Source of the DNA: Anastrepha obliqua
Lineage: Eukaryota; Arthropoda; Insecta; Diptera; Tephritidae
Direction of reading: 5' to 3'
Assembly: GCF_027943255.1 (NCBI RefSeq)
Contig: NC_072896.1
Location: forward strand, 33,010,501 to 33,074,500
DNA length: 64,000 nucleotides
Below are positions 53,932 through 64,000 of the stretch, piece after piece. Both the position numbers and the translations under genes were made by a program. Position 1 is the first letter of the stretch; each line of letters opens with the position of its first letter. Under the pieces are notes generated by a model that was not told the DNA's origin, ran no database searches, and saw only the letters and a program-made list of their open reading frames with translations.

Positions 53932-55229
53932 GATAATTACTTTGTAACAGCATTAATGAAATTTGTGATTTTAGCAAACTTTTCTCATCGCAAAAAGTGT
54001 ATCACAGAAATATTTTAAGCAAAAAACATGAAATGTTATTGTTTCGCTAACAACGAATAACCGCAAAAGCATGTGAATGAAGCTGAAAGGTAAATAGCTG
54101 TAAGGCATAAGTGAAGAAAAACTCAATTATAAATTATAAATGTATTGAAAAAATACTAATTTAAGTGCAATCAGTGTGAAAATTAATTAAATACTCACAT
54201 TTTAAATTAAATCAAGGCAAATATTTTTTTCACCATTTTTAACATAATTAGTGTAAACAATGTGTTTTGAACATAAAAACTTACTTTTAAATGGATTAAG
54301 TAAAAAAAAGTTGTTGTTTAATTCAAATTAGAAATTTTTTAATTAAATGAAAATATATCAAAATTCATGTATGTACTTGTAAAAATATGTTATTTCTTTA
54401 TATATATAAAAAAAAAACCCAAAAATGCAATGCATGAAAAGGCAGCATTTCGTAAAACATAACAATTTTTTTTTTGTAATTCAGAAAATGCTAAATTCAT
54501 AACACAGAGCTAAAACTGCAACAAGTGATGAAAGTAAAGTACATAATCTCATATACATATAAATTTAATGTAAGTATATACGAAAAAAAAACCAGACCCC
54601 AAAAAAGATGTGAAGGCAACTTGAATACAAAAATGTTGAGCACAATCATGTATTAATCGATAACAAGTACAGTAATAACTAAAATAATTGAACCAAATGA
54701 ATTTCAACGTCAAATTCTAGTAAGAAAATCTGATGAAAATTGAATAATTAAAAATCATGTGAATTTAACCAAGAAAAAAACAAAACAGATAGCGATAAGT
54801 AATTAAAACACCTTGGGGATGCAGGCAAATTACGAAAAACATGGATTTTCATTAAGAAAAAAGATTATATAAAAACAAATGTGGATTAAACTTAAATATA
54901 TATAAACGCGGAAATAAAGAAAAACACAACTGATCTATCACTGAAATTATAATAAATGGTTTTTTTGACTAGAAGAATTTGGAAAAAAAAATTCAAAATA
55001 ATAATAGCTGAATAACAAATGACAGATTTGACAGACACCGCTAAAATAAGCTGGCTTTCACTGCCTGTTAACAGATTCCCATATACCAACTTGAACAAAA
55101 AGTTCCCGGAACAACCGACAGGTGGCGCTCTAAGTCAACTAATTTGATTTCTGTTTTTTTTTTGTTGGGTTGCCACATCTGTGATTAACATTCCTACCAA
55201 AATTGTATCGTCATTGTTTAATATTTGTA
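53932..55229. other. 3' flank, AT-rich, no gene seen
   Basis: A short motif (acagatttgacagac, about 55022) also occurs near 14867. Nothing else is recognised. Confidence 0.4.
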
Positions 55230-56455
55230 AAAGTTGGGGCTACTACTTGACTGCGACAAGAAAACTGGCATACTCAATGCCACTGGAAAGGATTCAATGA
55301 CTCACTGCTCTGTGCATAACAGAAGTGATGAAACCACTCCAACGGCGGCGCTGGAAATGATACTCAGCATGCCTGGATCTTATGGCGGAAAACCTGGCAG
55401 TCAAAATCCGCGAGGAGGTTAGTGCCTGCTGGGGTATTCACCTGCAGAATCTTCGGTTTCAGCTCAATAGGAAAGTGGAGTTCAGGTTGCTCAGACTACA
55501 TGACTCCGTACTTTAATTGAGAGAGAAGGTTTCGCACTACACTTGAAGAGGAGGAATGGCACAAAGGCATGAAGCCTGGCCATAGAACTTTTCACATCTA
55601 TACAGACGGCTCGAAAACTCCAGTGGGAGCGGGTATTTACTGCTCAAAACTAGGAATAAGGCAGCCTATCAAGCTGTTAGACCACAGCAGTATTTTCCAA
55701 GCGGAAGTTTTTGCTGTGGGGAAAGCCGCGGAGCTAGCCTACACTAGAACTAGAAAGCACTCAACAATTAATATATACGTGTACAGGCAAGCAGCCATAA
55801 AAGCAATAAGCTCATATTGTATTAAGTCCAAAAATGTTCAACGGAGAGTAGGGAGGCCATAGAAAGGCTAGCCGCAAACAGTAGGCTGGGTACCTGGTCA
55901 CAAAGGCATTATGGGGAAAGAAATAGTAAATGAGATAGCAAAAAGTGGTGCTAGACTACCTTTTGAACAAGAGAACGACATACCAAAACTGCTAAATACA
56001 ACATACAAAGAAATGGACGACTACATGAAAAGGCCAGTGGAGGCTAGATGGACTAATTTGGCCACATGCAAAAAACAGCAAAAGTTATGTGTAGAACTAA
56101 CGACAAAACACTGACTCCATTCGTACTTACGCTCTCGCGAAAGGACTGTAGAACTATTATAGGTATGCTAACAGGTCATAATCTATTGCCAGCACATGCG
56201 TCCAAGATAGGAATTGCTAACACGGGCGAATGCAGGAAATGCAGAGAGGATGTTGAGGAAACTTTAGAACACCTTCTGTGCGTTTGTCCGGTATTATTAA
56301 AAACGCAATTAAAATGCCTGTGAGCCCCACTGCTTGAGGGTCTGGAGGACGTTTCAAAAACGGAGCTCCCAGTTCTACTAAGATTCGCAAAAGCGCTGAC
56401 ATCCTACATGATGTCTACTTTCGGTATTCATAGAGGTGGGTCTCTATCTGGTATC
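55230..56455 (+). pseudogene. I/LOA-type LINE fragment with RNase H domain
   Basis: The fragment starts near the RT C-terminal conserved word TTPTAALEMIL (about 55333-55365). An RNase H domain follows: FHIYTDGSKTPVGAGIYCSK with the first catalytic Asp (about 55590-55650), the IFQAEVFAVGKAAEL Glu motif, then YVYRQAAIKAI, where the usual YVDSQ Asp is replaced by Arg, and WVPGHKGIMGKEIVNE. The C-terminal zinc-type motif CRKCREDVEETLEHLLCVCP is at about 56230-56290. Stops at 55418 and 55860 and frameshifts break it. The RT palm is missing. Confidence 0.75.
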
Positions 56456-56459
56456 GCCA

Positions 56460-57040
56460 TTTATTTAAGTATAAAAGTAAAAAAATATTTTATTCAAAAT
56501 ATATTCCTTCGGAAGCGGCAACTTTTTCCCATCTTTCAGGCAATTTAAAGATTCCATCCCAAAAAAACTTCTCATCTTTTGCGCCGAGAAAGTCATCAAG
56601 CCATTTTTTAATACCTTGCAAATTTGTGTGAACCGTATTCCAGAAAGGTGATTCTGCATCGACCGAAACAAGTGGTAATTAGAAGGAGCTATGTCTGGGC
56701 TATAAGGCGGGTGAGGTAGAATTTCCCATCCGTCATTTTCCAAATAATTTTTTCACCGGTACTGCAACATGTGGCCGAGCATTATCATGATGGAAAATCA
56801 ATTTCTCGTGTCTGGTCGCCCATTCTGGCCGATTTTTGGCTATTGCTTCAAACGTATCAATTGTTGCCTGTATAGTTCTCCCGTGATCGTCTGGCCCGAT
56901 TTTAACAGCTCATAGTACAGCACACCCTTCTCATCCCACCAAATACAGAGCATTACTTTCAAACAATGAATATTCGGCTTTGGTGTCGATTTGGCTGGTT
57001 GGCCTGGCTTCACATATGATCTTTTACGCTTTCGGTTATT
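56460..57040 (-). pseudogene. mariner transposase, C-terminal half
   Basis: The minus strand from 57040 encodes the region starting at the TKPNIHCLKVMLCIWWDEKG block, LYYELLKSGQTI..., FHHDNARPHVAVPVK (second aspartate, about 56790) and, after a frameshift, WEILPHPPYSPDIAPSNYHL. In the last block the third catalytic Asp is Asn (SNYHLF, about 56680). The C-terminus is decayed. It belongs to the DD34D mariners. The 5' half is replaced at about 57040 by a DD41D fragment in the opposite orientation. Confidence 0.7.
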
Positions 57041-57358
57041 TTTTGATTATTTTTTGTGGGGCTATGTTAAAGCTCATGTCTATTCAGACAAGCCTGCTTC
57101 AATTACCGCATTGAAAGACAACATTAAAGCATTTATATGTGAGATACAGGCCGAAGCATCGGAAAGAGAATGCCGAAATTGGACTAAGCGGATGGACCAT
57201 TTGAAGCGCAGTCGCGGTGAACATTTTCATGAAATAATCTTCAAACATTAAATTATATGGACTGTACTATCGATTTAAATAAAGATTTCATGCATTATTC
57301 TGAATTTTACGTGTGTGTTTTTGAAAAACTTTCCTATAGCTCTTCAAAAATCACCCTT
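57041..57358 (+). pseudogene. DD41D mariner transposase 3' end with right terminus
   Basis: It begins at the third catalytic block (DYFLWGYVKAHVYSDKPASI) and runs to a stop after EIIFKH (57249-57251), highly similar to 53265-53470. The right terminus is intact: tcttcaaaaatcaccctt up to 57358, followed by TA. The 5' three quarters are absent. Confidence 0.75.
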
Positions 57359-57360
57359 TA

Positions 57361-57890
57361 GAACTAACGGTCAGGAAGGTTCTATTGTGTGTTTGGTGGG
57401 ACTTGAAAGCGTTCATTTATTACAAGTTTCTTTCGTATGGCCAAATACTAAATTCAGATCTCTACTATCAACAACTGGACCATTTGAATCTAGTGATTGA
57501 CCAGAAGTGTTGTGTTCCATCAGGACAATTCAAGGCCACACACGTCTGTAGTGACTCGCCAAAAACTCCTGGAGCTTGGTTACGAAGTTTTAATTCATCC
57601 ACCATAGTCCGGACCTGACACCAAGCTATTACCACATTTTTTTCTCTTTGGAAAACTTCCTGAGTGATAAGAAATTGGTATCAAGAGAAGATTGTGAAAA
57701 TCGATTACTAGAGTTTTTCGCCAGTAAAGACCAAGACTTCTAGGAGAGAGACATTACGAAGTTATCCTCAAAATGGCAACAAACTATGCAACAAAATGGG
57801 GCATACTTTACCCAAATCGGTTAAACCGAAGAATTTCACATAAAGTTTTAAATTTTAAGCAAAAATAATGGATTTATTTTGCTCCAAGCT
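57361..57890 (+). pseudogene. mariner transposase, C-terminal half
   Basis: The plus strand starts directly after the TA of the preceding DD41D end. It reads KVLLCVWWDLKAFIYYKFL, YGQILNSDLYYQQLDHL and HTSVVTRQKLLELGYEVLIH-type sequence across a frameshift. The third-aspartate region PDLTPSYYHIFFSLENFLSD follows (Asp replaced by Tyr), then KDQDF and KWQQTMQQNGAYF. The second-aspartate motif near 57515 is degraded. It probably represents the host mariner into which a DD41D element inserted. Confidence 0.7.
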
Positions 57891-58539
57891 TTTATTTGAA
57901 AAATTACGTCATTTACAGGCTGTCGTACGAAAATAAAAATTTCCACCCATCTCGTTCCGAATGTTGTGTTTCAGCTCAGGAATCGTTGTTGGCTTGTGAC
58001 ACATGGATTTTGCTTTTCAAAAATCCCAGTCTACTCTGGCAGTCCCTTTTCTATCCGCGAAAGCACCAGTTTCTTACAATTTGTTCACCAATCTTTGTAT
58101 TGTCGACTCAATCGCGGCGAATACATATTTCCACCAAAAAAATAGCGAACTTTACAAAAATGTTGTTGTTGTTGTTGCAATAATTTTACGGCCTTGTTCT
58201 ATTGTGTGAAATTGTACATTTCTCTACTTGAAAAATTGTTAAAGATCACACAAAAGATGACATAAAAAAGGGTCCGTATAGGAATTATTCACTACTAACA
58301 TCGAGGTGTCTTATTTCTTTATATCTCTGTATATAAAATATGAAGAAATAAGAAAACACCTTCCGGCCGAAGCAACAGGTAATACCTATTTAGTACAGTT
58401 AAAATGAAATTCCCTCCATCAAAAATATTCAATAGGTTAAAAATATGCCAAATAATTTGTTGGTGGCGGGCCGGATGTACAATGCTTTCGCACTTACAGC
58501 GACCATCGTCTACCGCGTGGAGTTGCATGGCCACTAAAA
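57891..58539. other. 3' flank, unclassified
   Basis: A short (TTG)n run lies at about 58160-58180. No gene or defined element is recognised. Confidence 0.35.
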
Positions 58540-59130
58540 AAATCCCTCCTAATCTTCCGGACTACATTCTGCATTATTTCGGGAGAGCCCAGAATGAAGT
58601 CCATGAAATGGACTAAATCTATTCGGCCATGTCTGCCCCCTCATGCTTGTATCCAGCTTCACACAATGGGCTCGCTTTCTTATGTCTTTGTCTGTGAAGC
58701 CGCGCTTTGTTGTACTGCGTCGAGATCTATCTCTATTTTCTCCGTAGTACGCCTTCATCGTATCTTTTAACCGCATTCCAGTTACCCATTCGTGCAAGCA
58801 TCTTGCCGATCACATTGGTCGGCACGATGTCACCAATCTGCTCCCTCAGAGCATCTCTTTCCACGAGCCATCAGTCACAACTGAAGAACGTGTGTTCGGC
58901 GTCATTGCTCGGTGATTCGCAGTATATGCACCTGGAGTCGCTTGCCTTACCCATGCGGTATATGTATTTCCGGAAATATCTGTGGCCCGAGAGGAACTAA
59001 GTCATGAAATAGCCCACTTCTCCGAAGCCCCTTTGAACCTATTTGCCTAATGTAGGAATCAGCTTCGCAGTCAATCTGCCACTAGATTCAATGTCCCATC
59101 GGCTATGCTATGTTTTTCCTGGAATCACAC
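58540..59130 (-). pseudogene. R1-clade LINE ORF2 C-terminus
   Basis: The minus strand from about 59000 reads YFRKYIYRMGKASDSRCIYC, then ESPSNDAEHTFFSCDWWLVE (the CxxC...HxxxxC zinc-type motif), then a REQIGDIVPTNVIGKMLARM stretch and an NWNAVKRY end near 58760. This block order is that of R1-clade ORF2 C-termini. It is diverged from the complete Waldo-like element at 26143-29133, so it represents another family. It is truncated on its 5' side. Confidence 0.7.
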
Positions 59131-59179
59131 GTCAAATAATTGCCATCTATCGAAAATACAATACTTAATCTTTTTATTA

Positions 59180-60860
59180 AGAAAAAAGTAGAAATTAATT
59201 CATCTTCTTTCTTGCAGCAGACCCTATAGTCGGTAGGTAGGTGAAATGATTGAAGTACCAGTCCCGCACACCCCAAGAAGCACTAAAGCGTCGTTTTGAT
59301 ACCATATTGAAGCCTTCGACAGGCAGATATCTTAAGCCAGCCAGAGCTGTTGATATAATGGAGAAAATTGATTAGATTTAGGCTGGCGCACTGCCCCAGG
59401 CTGTCGAAGAAAGGAGCATCCAGTGACCTTAATCGTTTAGCTGCCAAACTCGGCATTTTTTTTTTTTTGAAATTTACAAAGAAGGGTCAAAGGGTTTTCG
59501 AAATAGCACATGAAAAAATGGAGCTCCATCTTTTTTGCGAAATAAGTTGTGCATTCGCCTTTAACAATGGTCTGAATGATACCGATGAGCGGGTAGGAGG
59601 TTTCTGAAACCAATTCAGTCCCCTTCCTGACAAGCTCATCAGCAATTTCATTTCCCTCTATGTTCCTATGTCCTGGAACCCAGATTAGAGAAAAGTTACC
59701 TGCACACCCAAGATATATAATATTATATAAGTTACTGGAGCTTACTAATTTGGTTCTTCACAATGGCGTCGTCAGAGCCTTGATCGCGGCTTCACTATCG
59801 AGGAAAATGTTAATATCTCCCTCGCTTCCGCATTCTCTTAAGTATTTTGAATGCCTGCAGGATCGCAAAGACTTCTGTCTGAAAAACACTTTCAGTATTC
59901 GACAGTTAAAAGGAGATAGATAAATTGGCTGATTTAGAGAAAACACTCGCTCCGGCTCCCGATTCCATCTTGGAGCCGTCAGTGAAGACAGAGATCTGTC
60001 CAAAGTGCAGAGAAATACGGTGTTAACTGTCCAAAAATTGTCTCCTTGAGAGATTGCCTCCAGAGACCAACCTCCTTTAACCTGATTGCACTTTGAGCTG
60101 TGATGGAAATAACGTAAAATGTCGGATATGCAAAACGACATTCAGTGTAGCACTGGGACAAGTTTTATACGCTACGGTGATGTCAATACTTGCAGTCCCT
60201 TGCACCCTCCCCAGTTTGGTGTTATTATAGCCTTTCCGAAGAGCTTCCCACCAAACCAGGCATACACTACGTTCTATATCCAAAGTACGGCCTGTGGCTT
60301 GAGTCCCCATTTTTTGCCGAATATAGATTTGCAGAAGTAAAAAGCTTTGCTGGCTTTCTTTGCCCGATTTTCAATGCGTTCCAAAGTGTTTCAAGGAGTT
60401 TGGAGTCAAGTATCACTCCAGGATTACAAACTTCCGATGAAAGGGGGAGAATGTGGTTGTTTAATATGGAACTGTAAAGGGTTTATATTTTCCGATAAAT
60501 AGCGCCAGTTTCGTTTTGTCAGAGTTGACTCCGAGGTCGCAACTGGTAGCCCAGCAACCTTTCCAAAATCTCAGCCATGCCTAAGAGAAACGCTCGCGAT
60601 ACCATTAGGCCCAAGTCATCGGCGTATGCTACTACCTTAACCCCACTCTTATTTAATATTTTCAGAACTTCGTCAATAGCAACTAGTCACAGTAGGGGCG
60701 AAAGAACACCACCATACGTCGTTCCCCTGTGCATGAATCTAGTGACTTTAGCCCCTTTTGCCACCACATTAACTTCCCTGTAGACAAGCAGGGACGACAT
60801 CCAGAGACAGATAGATTTTATACTTTTTCTAGTCTATCTAAGCCAGTGACAATTGACTCC
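59180..60860 (-). pseudogene. I/LOA-type LINE: RT and RNase H remnant
   Basis: Read on the minus strand, from right to left: an RT active site VVAYADDLGLMVS (about 60635-60600), an RT C-terminal region down to about 60100, then RNase H. RNase H starts around 59990-59940, with a mutated TDGSK-like word. It continues EVFAILQAFKILKECG-like sequence, IFLDSEAAIKAL (about 59800-59765, catalytic Asp kept) and LIWVPGHRNIEGNEIADELV (about 59690-59625). Multiple frameshifts and stops occur. The segment 59180-59600 is probably its 3' end. RNase H after the RT marks an I/LOA-type LINE. Confidence 0.7.
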
Positions 60861-61990
60861 GCCCTATAGTACCCAGAATTAGTATATTTTTTTCTATTAT
60901 TGTATTTTCAAACGCATTTTACGTTGACTATTTGGAAGGTTTTACTTAAAAATTACTTAAAAAATATGAATACTCCAATTTGAGCGCGCAGCTTATGGTC
61001 GAGTAATAATTTAAGCATGTAGCTTAACTGTGAGCAAGGCCTTTATGTGACCTTCTTTTGTTTGCCCAAACATCCACTGGGTATATACTCGCGCTACTTT
61101 GACAAATGTAAATAATTCAAGTCCCCCTCCCCTTTTTTGCCTTAACTTTTTCCTTCTGTTTCCTTCGGTTGCCTACTGTTTTCGCTCTCTCGCTTATTTC
61201 TGACCATAATTACATTATGCAGTTCATAAAAGAAAATCTTACCGAAATGAAATATGCATTTTATATCCAATTCATTACATAATTCATTATGAAAAGCTCT
61301 CTGACTGGCATCATAAAATTTTCCAATTCAAACAAATGAAAGTGTAGAATTTTACCTGAAAACAAATGAGGGAGATGAGGGAAATTAAATAGCTGGGCTT
61401 TAAGGTGGAGGAGATACTTGGAAGGAGAGTTAGTAGACGGGAAGATGACTACAGGTGTAGGGCCAATGAATGCTTCTGATTGTTTGGATGTGTGTTAGTG
61501 TGTATGTGTATGATTAGAAAATTGTAATTTCGTTTCTTTTGCAAGTACGTATATATATGTGTGTGTGTGTGTGTGTGTGCCAGTTAGAGCAAACAATGGC
61601 GCCAGGAAAATAGAAAATGCGTTCGCTTTGCCGGCACAAGGAATGCGTAACGCTGAGCGAGCGAAGGAGTAAGAAGAAGCATTCTGATAGCGCGTGAAAA
61701 TGGCAAATAGAATGAAGAGGCCGAGGAGAAGCATAGCAACAAATGTAAAGACAAGTCAACGCACGCACACTAATACGCCAAATATGTATACACACACATC
61801 CTTACATACATATAGACATATGTACATTCGCACTAACATTTACTCACACAGCAGTGGTTTGCCGGCAATGCGGCAGCCCCTTATCTTGGCGTGTTGGCTC
61901 GACTGCAATTTCCAACGCCGCCACTATGCGCAGCTGGGCACCATTTGATTAATTTTCAAATCCCTCGCTTTCACAAAATGTGTGCCCGCG

Positions 61991-62029
<39 letters not shown>

Positions 62030-62449
62030 GAAAACAACAGCAGCAGAAGTAACACAAACACCAACCATTCGCAATAGCAAGAACAAAAATGCTGAACTGC
62101 GAGGAGCAAAGCAACAGCTATGGGGTACCAACGCACAAAGAGTTCCCCGTCTTCTCACACCACCCAATCTCTTCAAGAGCCTTGCATACATAAATGCCTG
62201 CGAAAGGCGCTCTACGGGCTGTGTGTGCCTATGTAGTTATGACCTACAGTTTGCTTTGTTGTTGTTGTTTTCTTGCGCTACTGCAGGGCAAACGCCGCGC
62301 TAAGAGACTCAGGTGCGTTTGTTGAATTGGGTGGGTTAGTTTTATGATTAGGGAATGCCGTTGTACGGTGGTTCATTCTCAAGCAAAGATGTATGGATTT
62401 AAAATGCATTGAAAACGGAAAACAAATATTTTGAAATGAGGAAAATTTG
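60861..62449. other. 3' flank with simple repeats, no gene supported
   Basis: A TG run lies at about 61559-61579, a CAA run at 61991-62029 (about 13 units) and a TTG run at about 62256-62270. The open frame over the CAA run would encode polyglutamine but has no other support. Composition from 61600 to 62330 is less AT-rich than elsewhere, so an untranslated exon of a neighbouring gene cannot be excluded. Confidence 0.35.
61991..62029 (+). repeat. (CAA)n microsatellite
   Basis: Thirteen uninterrupted acaacaaca-type triplets. Confidence 0.95.
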
Positions 62450-64000
62450 TTTTGAAGATTTCACTTGATTTTCTATGTTAACATAGATGCATTAAAAATG
62501 TAAATTAATTTTTTCGCCTGATTTTCAACATTTCGTGTTGAATGCATTAAAAATTTAAATCAAACTTTTTGATTTAAAAAATTTTAAATTTCGTGGTGAA
62601 TGCATTAAAATTGTAATTCAAACTTTTTGGTTTAAAAAATTAAATTTTTTTTTTATATTATTTTTCGCCCGATTTTCAATATTTTGTGTTGAATGCATTA
62701 AAAATTTAAATCAAACTTTTTGAGTTGGAAATTTTGCAGTTTTTTCTTAATATTTCAGTTGATTTTCAATATTGGATGCACTAAAAATTCAAATATAACT
62801 TTTTGAGTAGCGAGCTGTTAAAATTTTTTTAATTGAATGCACTCAAAATGTAAAAAACCATCCTTTTGATTTAAGGGGTTAGTCTACTTTGTCACTTTAA
62901 AATTTTTCAATTTTTTTTTTTGCATAATTTGAAAGTATATATATCCAGAAATATTGTGTAAAAATTTTAAGAAAATCCGAGCACTCTAACTATTTTTTTT
63001 TTACCTGAACATCATTTCGTCTACCTGCGCGTATAGCGTGCATTAAAAACTTTAAACGCGTTTTTCTCAAAACAACGTTTTCAAAATCTAGCTCCACTGT
63101 ATCTCAAAAACTAATCAACCGATTTTCATAAAATTTGGATCACCTATTCTAGACATAATTTGCACCAAATTGACGCTCGGGGGTTTTGAAATTTTAAATT
63201 TTTACTATATATTTTTTTTAAATATGCGAAAAAAAAACCGTTCTATCAAAAATTTTCCATTTTTATCAGCCATTTTTTTTGTCTTCATTAAAACCTAATA
63301 ACCGAGGGTCATTTTGTAGCCAGTATCTTACTGAATCTGAAACATTTTGATTTTTTTGTTTCAGACAAGCCGTTCTTGAGTTCTGATGGAGCTGCCTCAC
63401 CAACCCATGTTTGAGACGTTACGCTTCACTGCTATTTTTTTACTAAAAATACTATAAAATTGAATAAAAAAAAATTTATTTCTGAATTTTAAGACTTTAT
63501 TTAATAAATCAAACAAATGTTATATTACTATCATTTATAGTTTTCTCAAAAAAAAAATCACGAATATAGCCTTTTTTTCGAGTCTCCAAAGTAGACTGAC
63601 CCCTTAAAAAATGTATCATTTTTTTAATATTGAATGCGTTAAAAATTGAAATCAAACTTTTTGAATTAAAAAGCGATTTTTATTAATATTTCACTTGCTT
63701 TTAGACATTCAATATTGAATGTATTAAAAAAAATATGATAAAAAATTTTGTTTTTGGAATATTTTACTTGATTTTCAATACTGGATGCACTAAACATCAA
63801 ACCTTTTGAAAATGCATTTGAAACAACCAAACTTATGTAAAAAATTGTAAAGATTTTTTTTTCAATTGGATGCACTCAAAATTTAAATCAAAGCTTTTTG
63901 TTTAGAAAAATTTGAACTTTTTTTTGATATATCAATTAAAAATTACATTTTCATTAAAAATTGAAATCAATATTTTTGAGGAGAAAACTGTTAAACATTT
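62450..64000. repeat. degenerate tandem array, 55-95 bp units
   Basis: A word like tgaatgcattaaaaatttaa, followed by tcaaactttttga, recurs at about 62486, 62540, 62598, 62691, 62774 and 62835. After the inserted MITE it recurs at about 63635, 63716, 63783 and 63868. Units vary in length and are separated by T-rich spacers with gattttcaatatt. The array runs to the end of the window. Confidence 0.75.
62875..63603. mobile_element. TTAA-flanked MITE, copy 2 (729 bp)
   Basis: TTAA lies at 62871-62874 and 63604-63607. The left end is ggggttagtctactttgtca and the right end, in reverse complement, is ggggtcagtctactttggag, giving inverted ends of about 17 bp. The interior is non-coding and contains tctcaaaaactaatcaaccg-type words common in insect MITEs. 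It is inserted in the tandem array, whose units continue on both sides. Its ends differ from those of the TTAA element at 7286. Confidence 0.75.

Noticed and set aside
61980..62303. Open frame with polyglutamine from the CAA repeat
   Set aside because: Its start lies at the microsatellite and the rest has no domain or splice support. CAA repeats are common in non-coding fly DNA.
1..64000. CRISPR arrays, operons or bacterial defence systems
   Set aside because: The window is eukaryotic: spliced exons, LINEs, SINEs and MITEs; no regularly spaced palindromic repeats and no bacterial gene clusters.

Overview
This is a window of insect nuclear DNA: AT-rich, intron-rich, full of decayed transposons, with no bacterial-type operons. 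The only host gene I can support is the 3' end of the discoidin-domain receptor gene Ddr, on the + strand, in three coding exons (16006-16168, 39216-39365, 41599-41760). They join in frame through canonical splice sites and encode the end of a receptor tyrosine-kinase domain with its stop codon. The Ddr sequence, the long introns and the transposon families (maT DD37D and rosa-like DD41D mariners, a Waldo-like R1-clade LINE) fit a higher dipteran. A tephritid fruit fly is my best guess, but that is an inference.

Layout: 1-16005 is the 3' part of an upstream Ddr intron. 16169-39215 is a 23-kb intron. 39366-41598 is a 2.2-kb intron. From 41761 onward lie the 3' UTR and intergenic DNA. No second host gene is convincing.

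The introns and flank are stacked with mobile elements. (1) A structurally complete Waldo-like non-LTR retrotransposon (25874-31007, minus) has two open ORFs, a poly(A) tail and a 16-bp target-site duplication in a CA/TG-rich target. (2) Two maT DD37D mariners (5361-6658, 19104-20411) have both ends. (3) A DD41D mariner family has about five copies, most internally deleted. (4) Remnants of Mos1-like, mellifera-like and irritans-like mariners are present. (5) A tRNA-derived SINE family has six copies. (6) Several MITE families can be delimited by inverted repeats and target duplications: two TTAA-flanked, one 8-bp-TSD hAT-like, one with perfect 35-bp ends, one foldback, and one family that recurs at least four times and is amplified in tandem composites. 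(7) Fragments of R1-, RTE-, Jockey- and I/LOA-type LINEs are scattered through the window.

Nesting is common: a mariner inside a MITE, a SINE inside a mariner, a maT element and a MITE inside a LINE remnant, a TTAA MITE inside a degenerate tandem array, and a possible 3.6-kb Tc1-like shell holding other elements. The most notable observations are the apparent loss of the DFG aspartate in the Ddr kinase, the possibly active Waldo-like element with its target preference, the delimited MITEs, and an unclassified dispersed repeat. I found no clearly novel multi-gene system.
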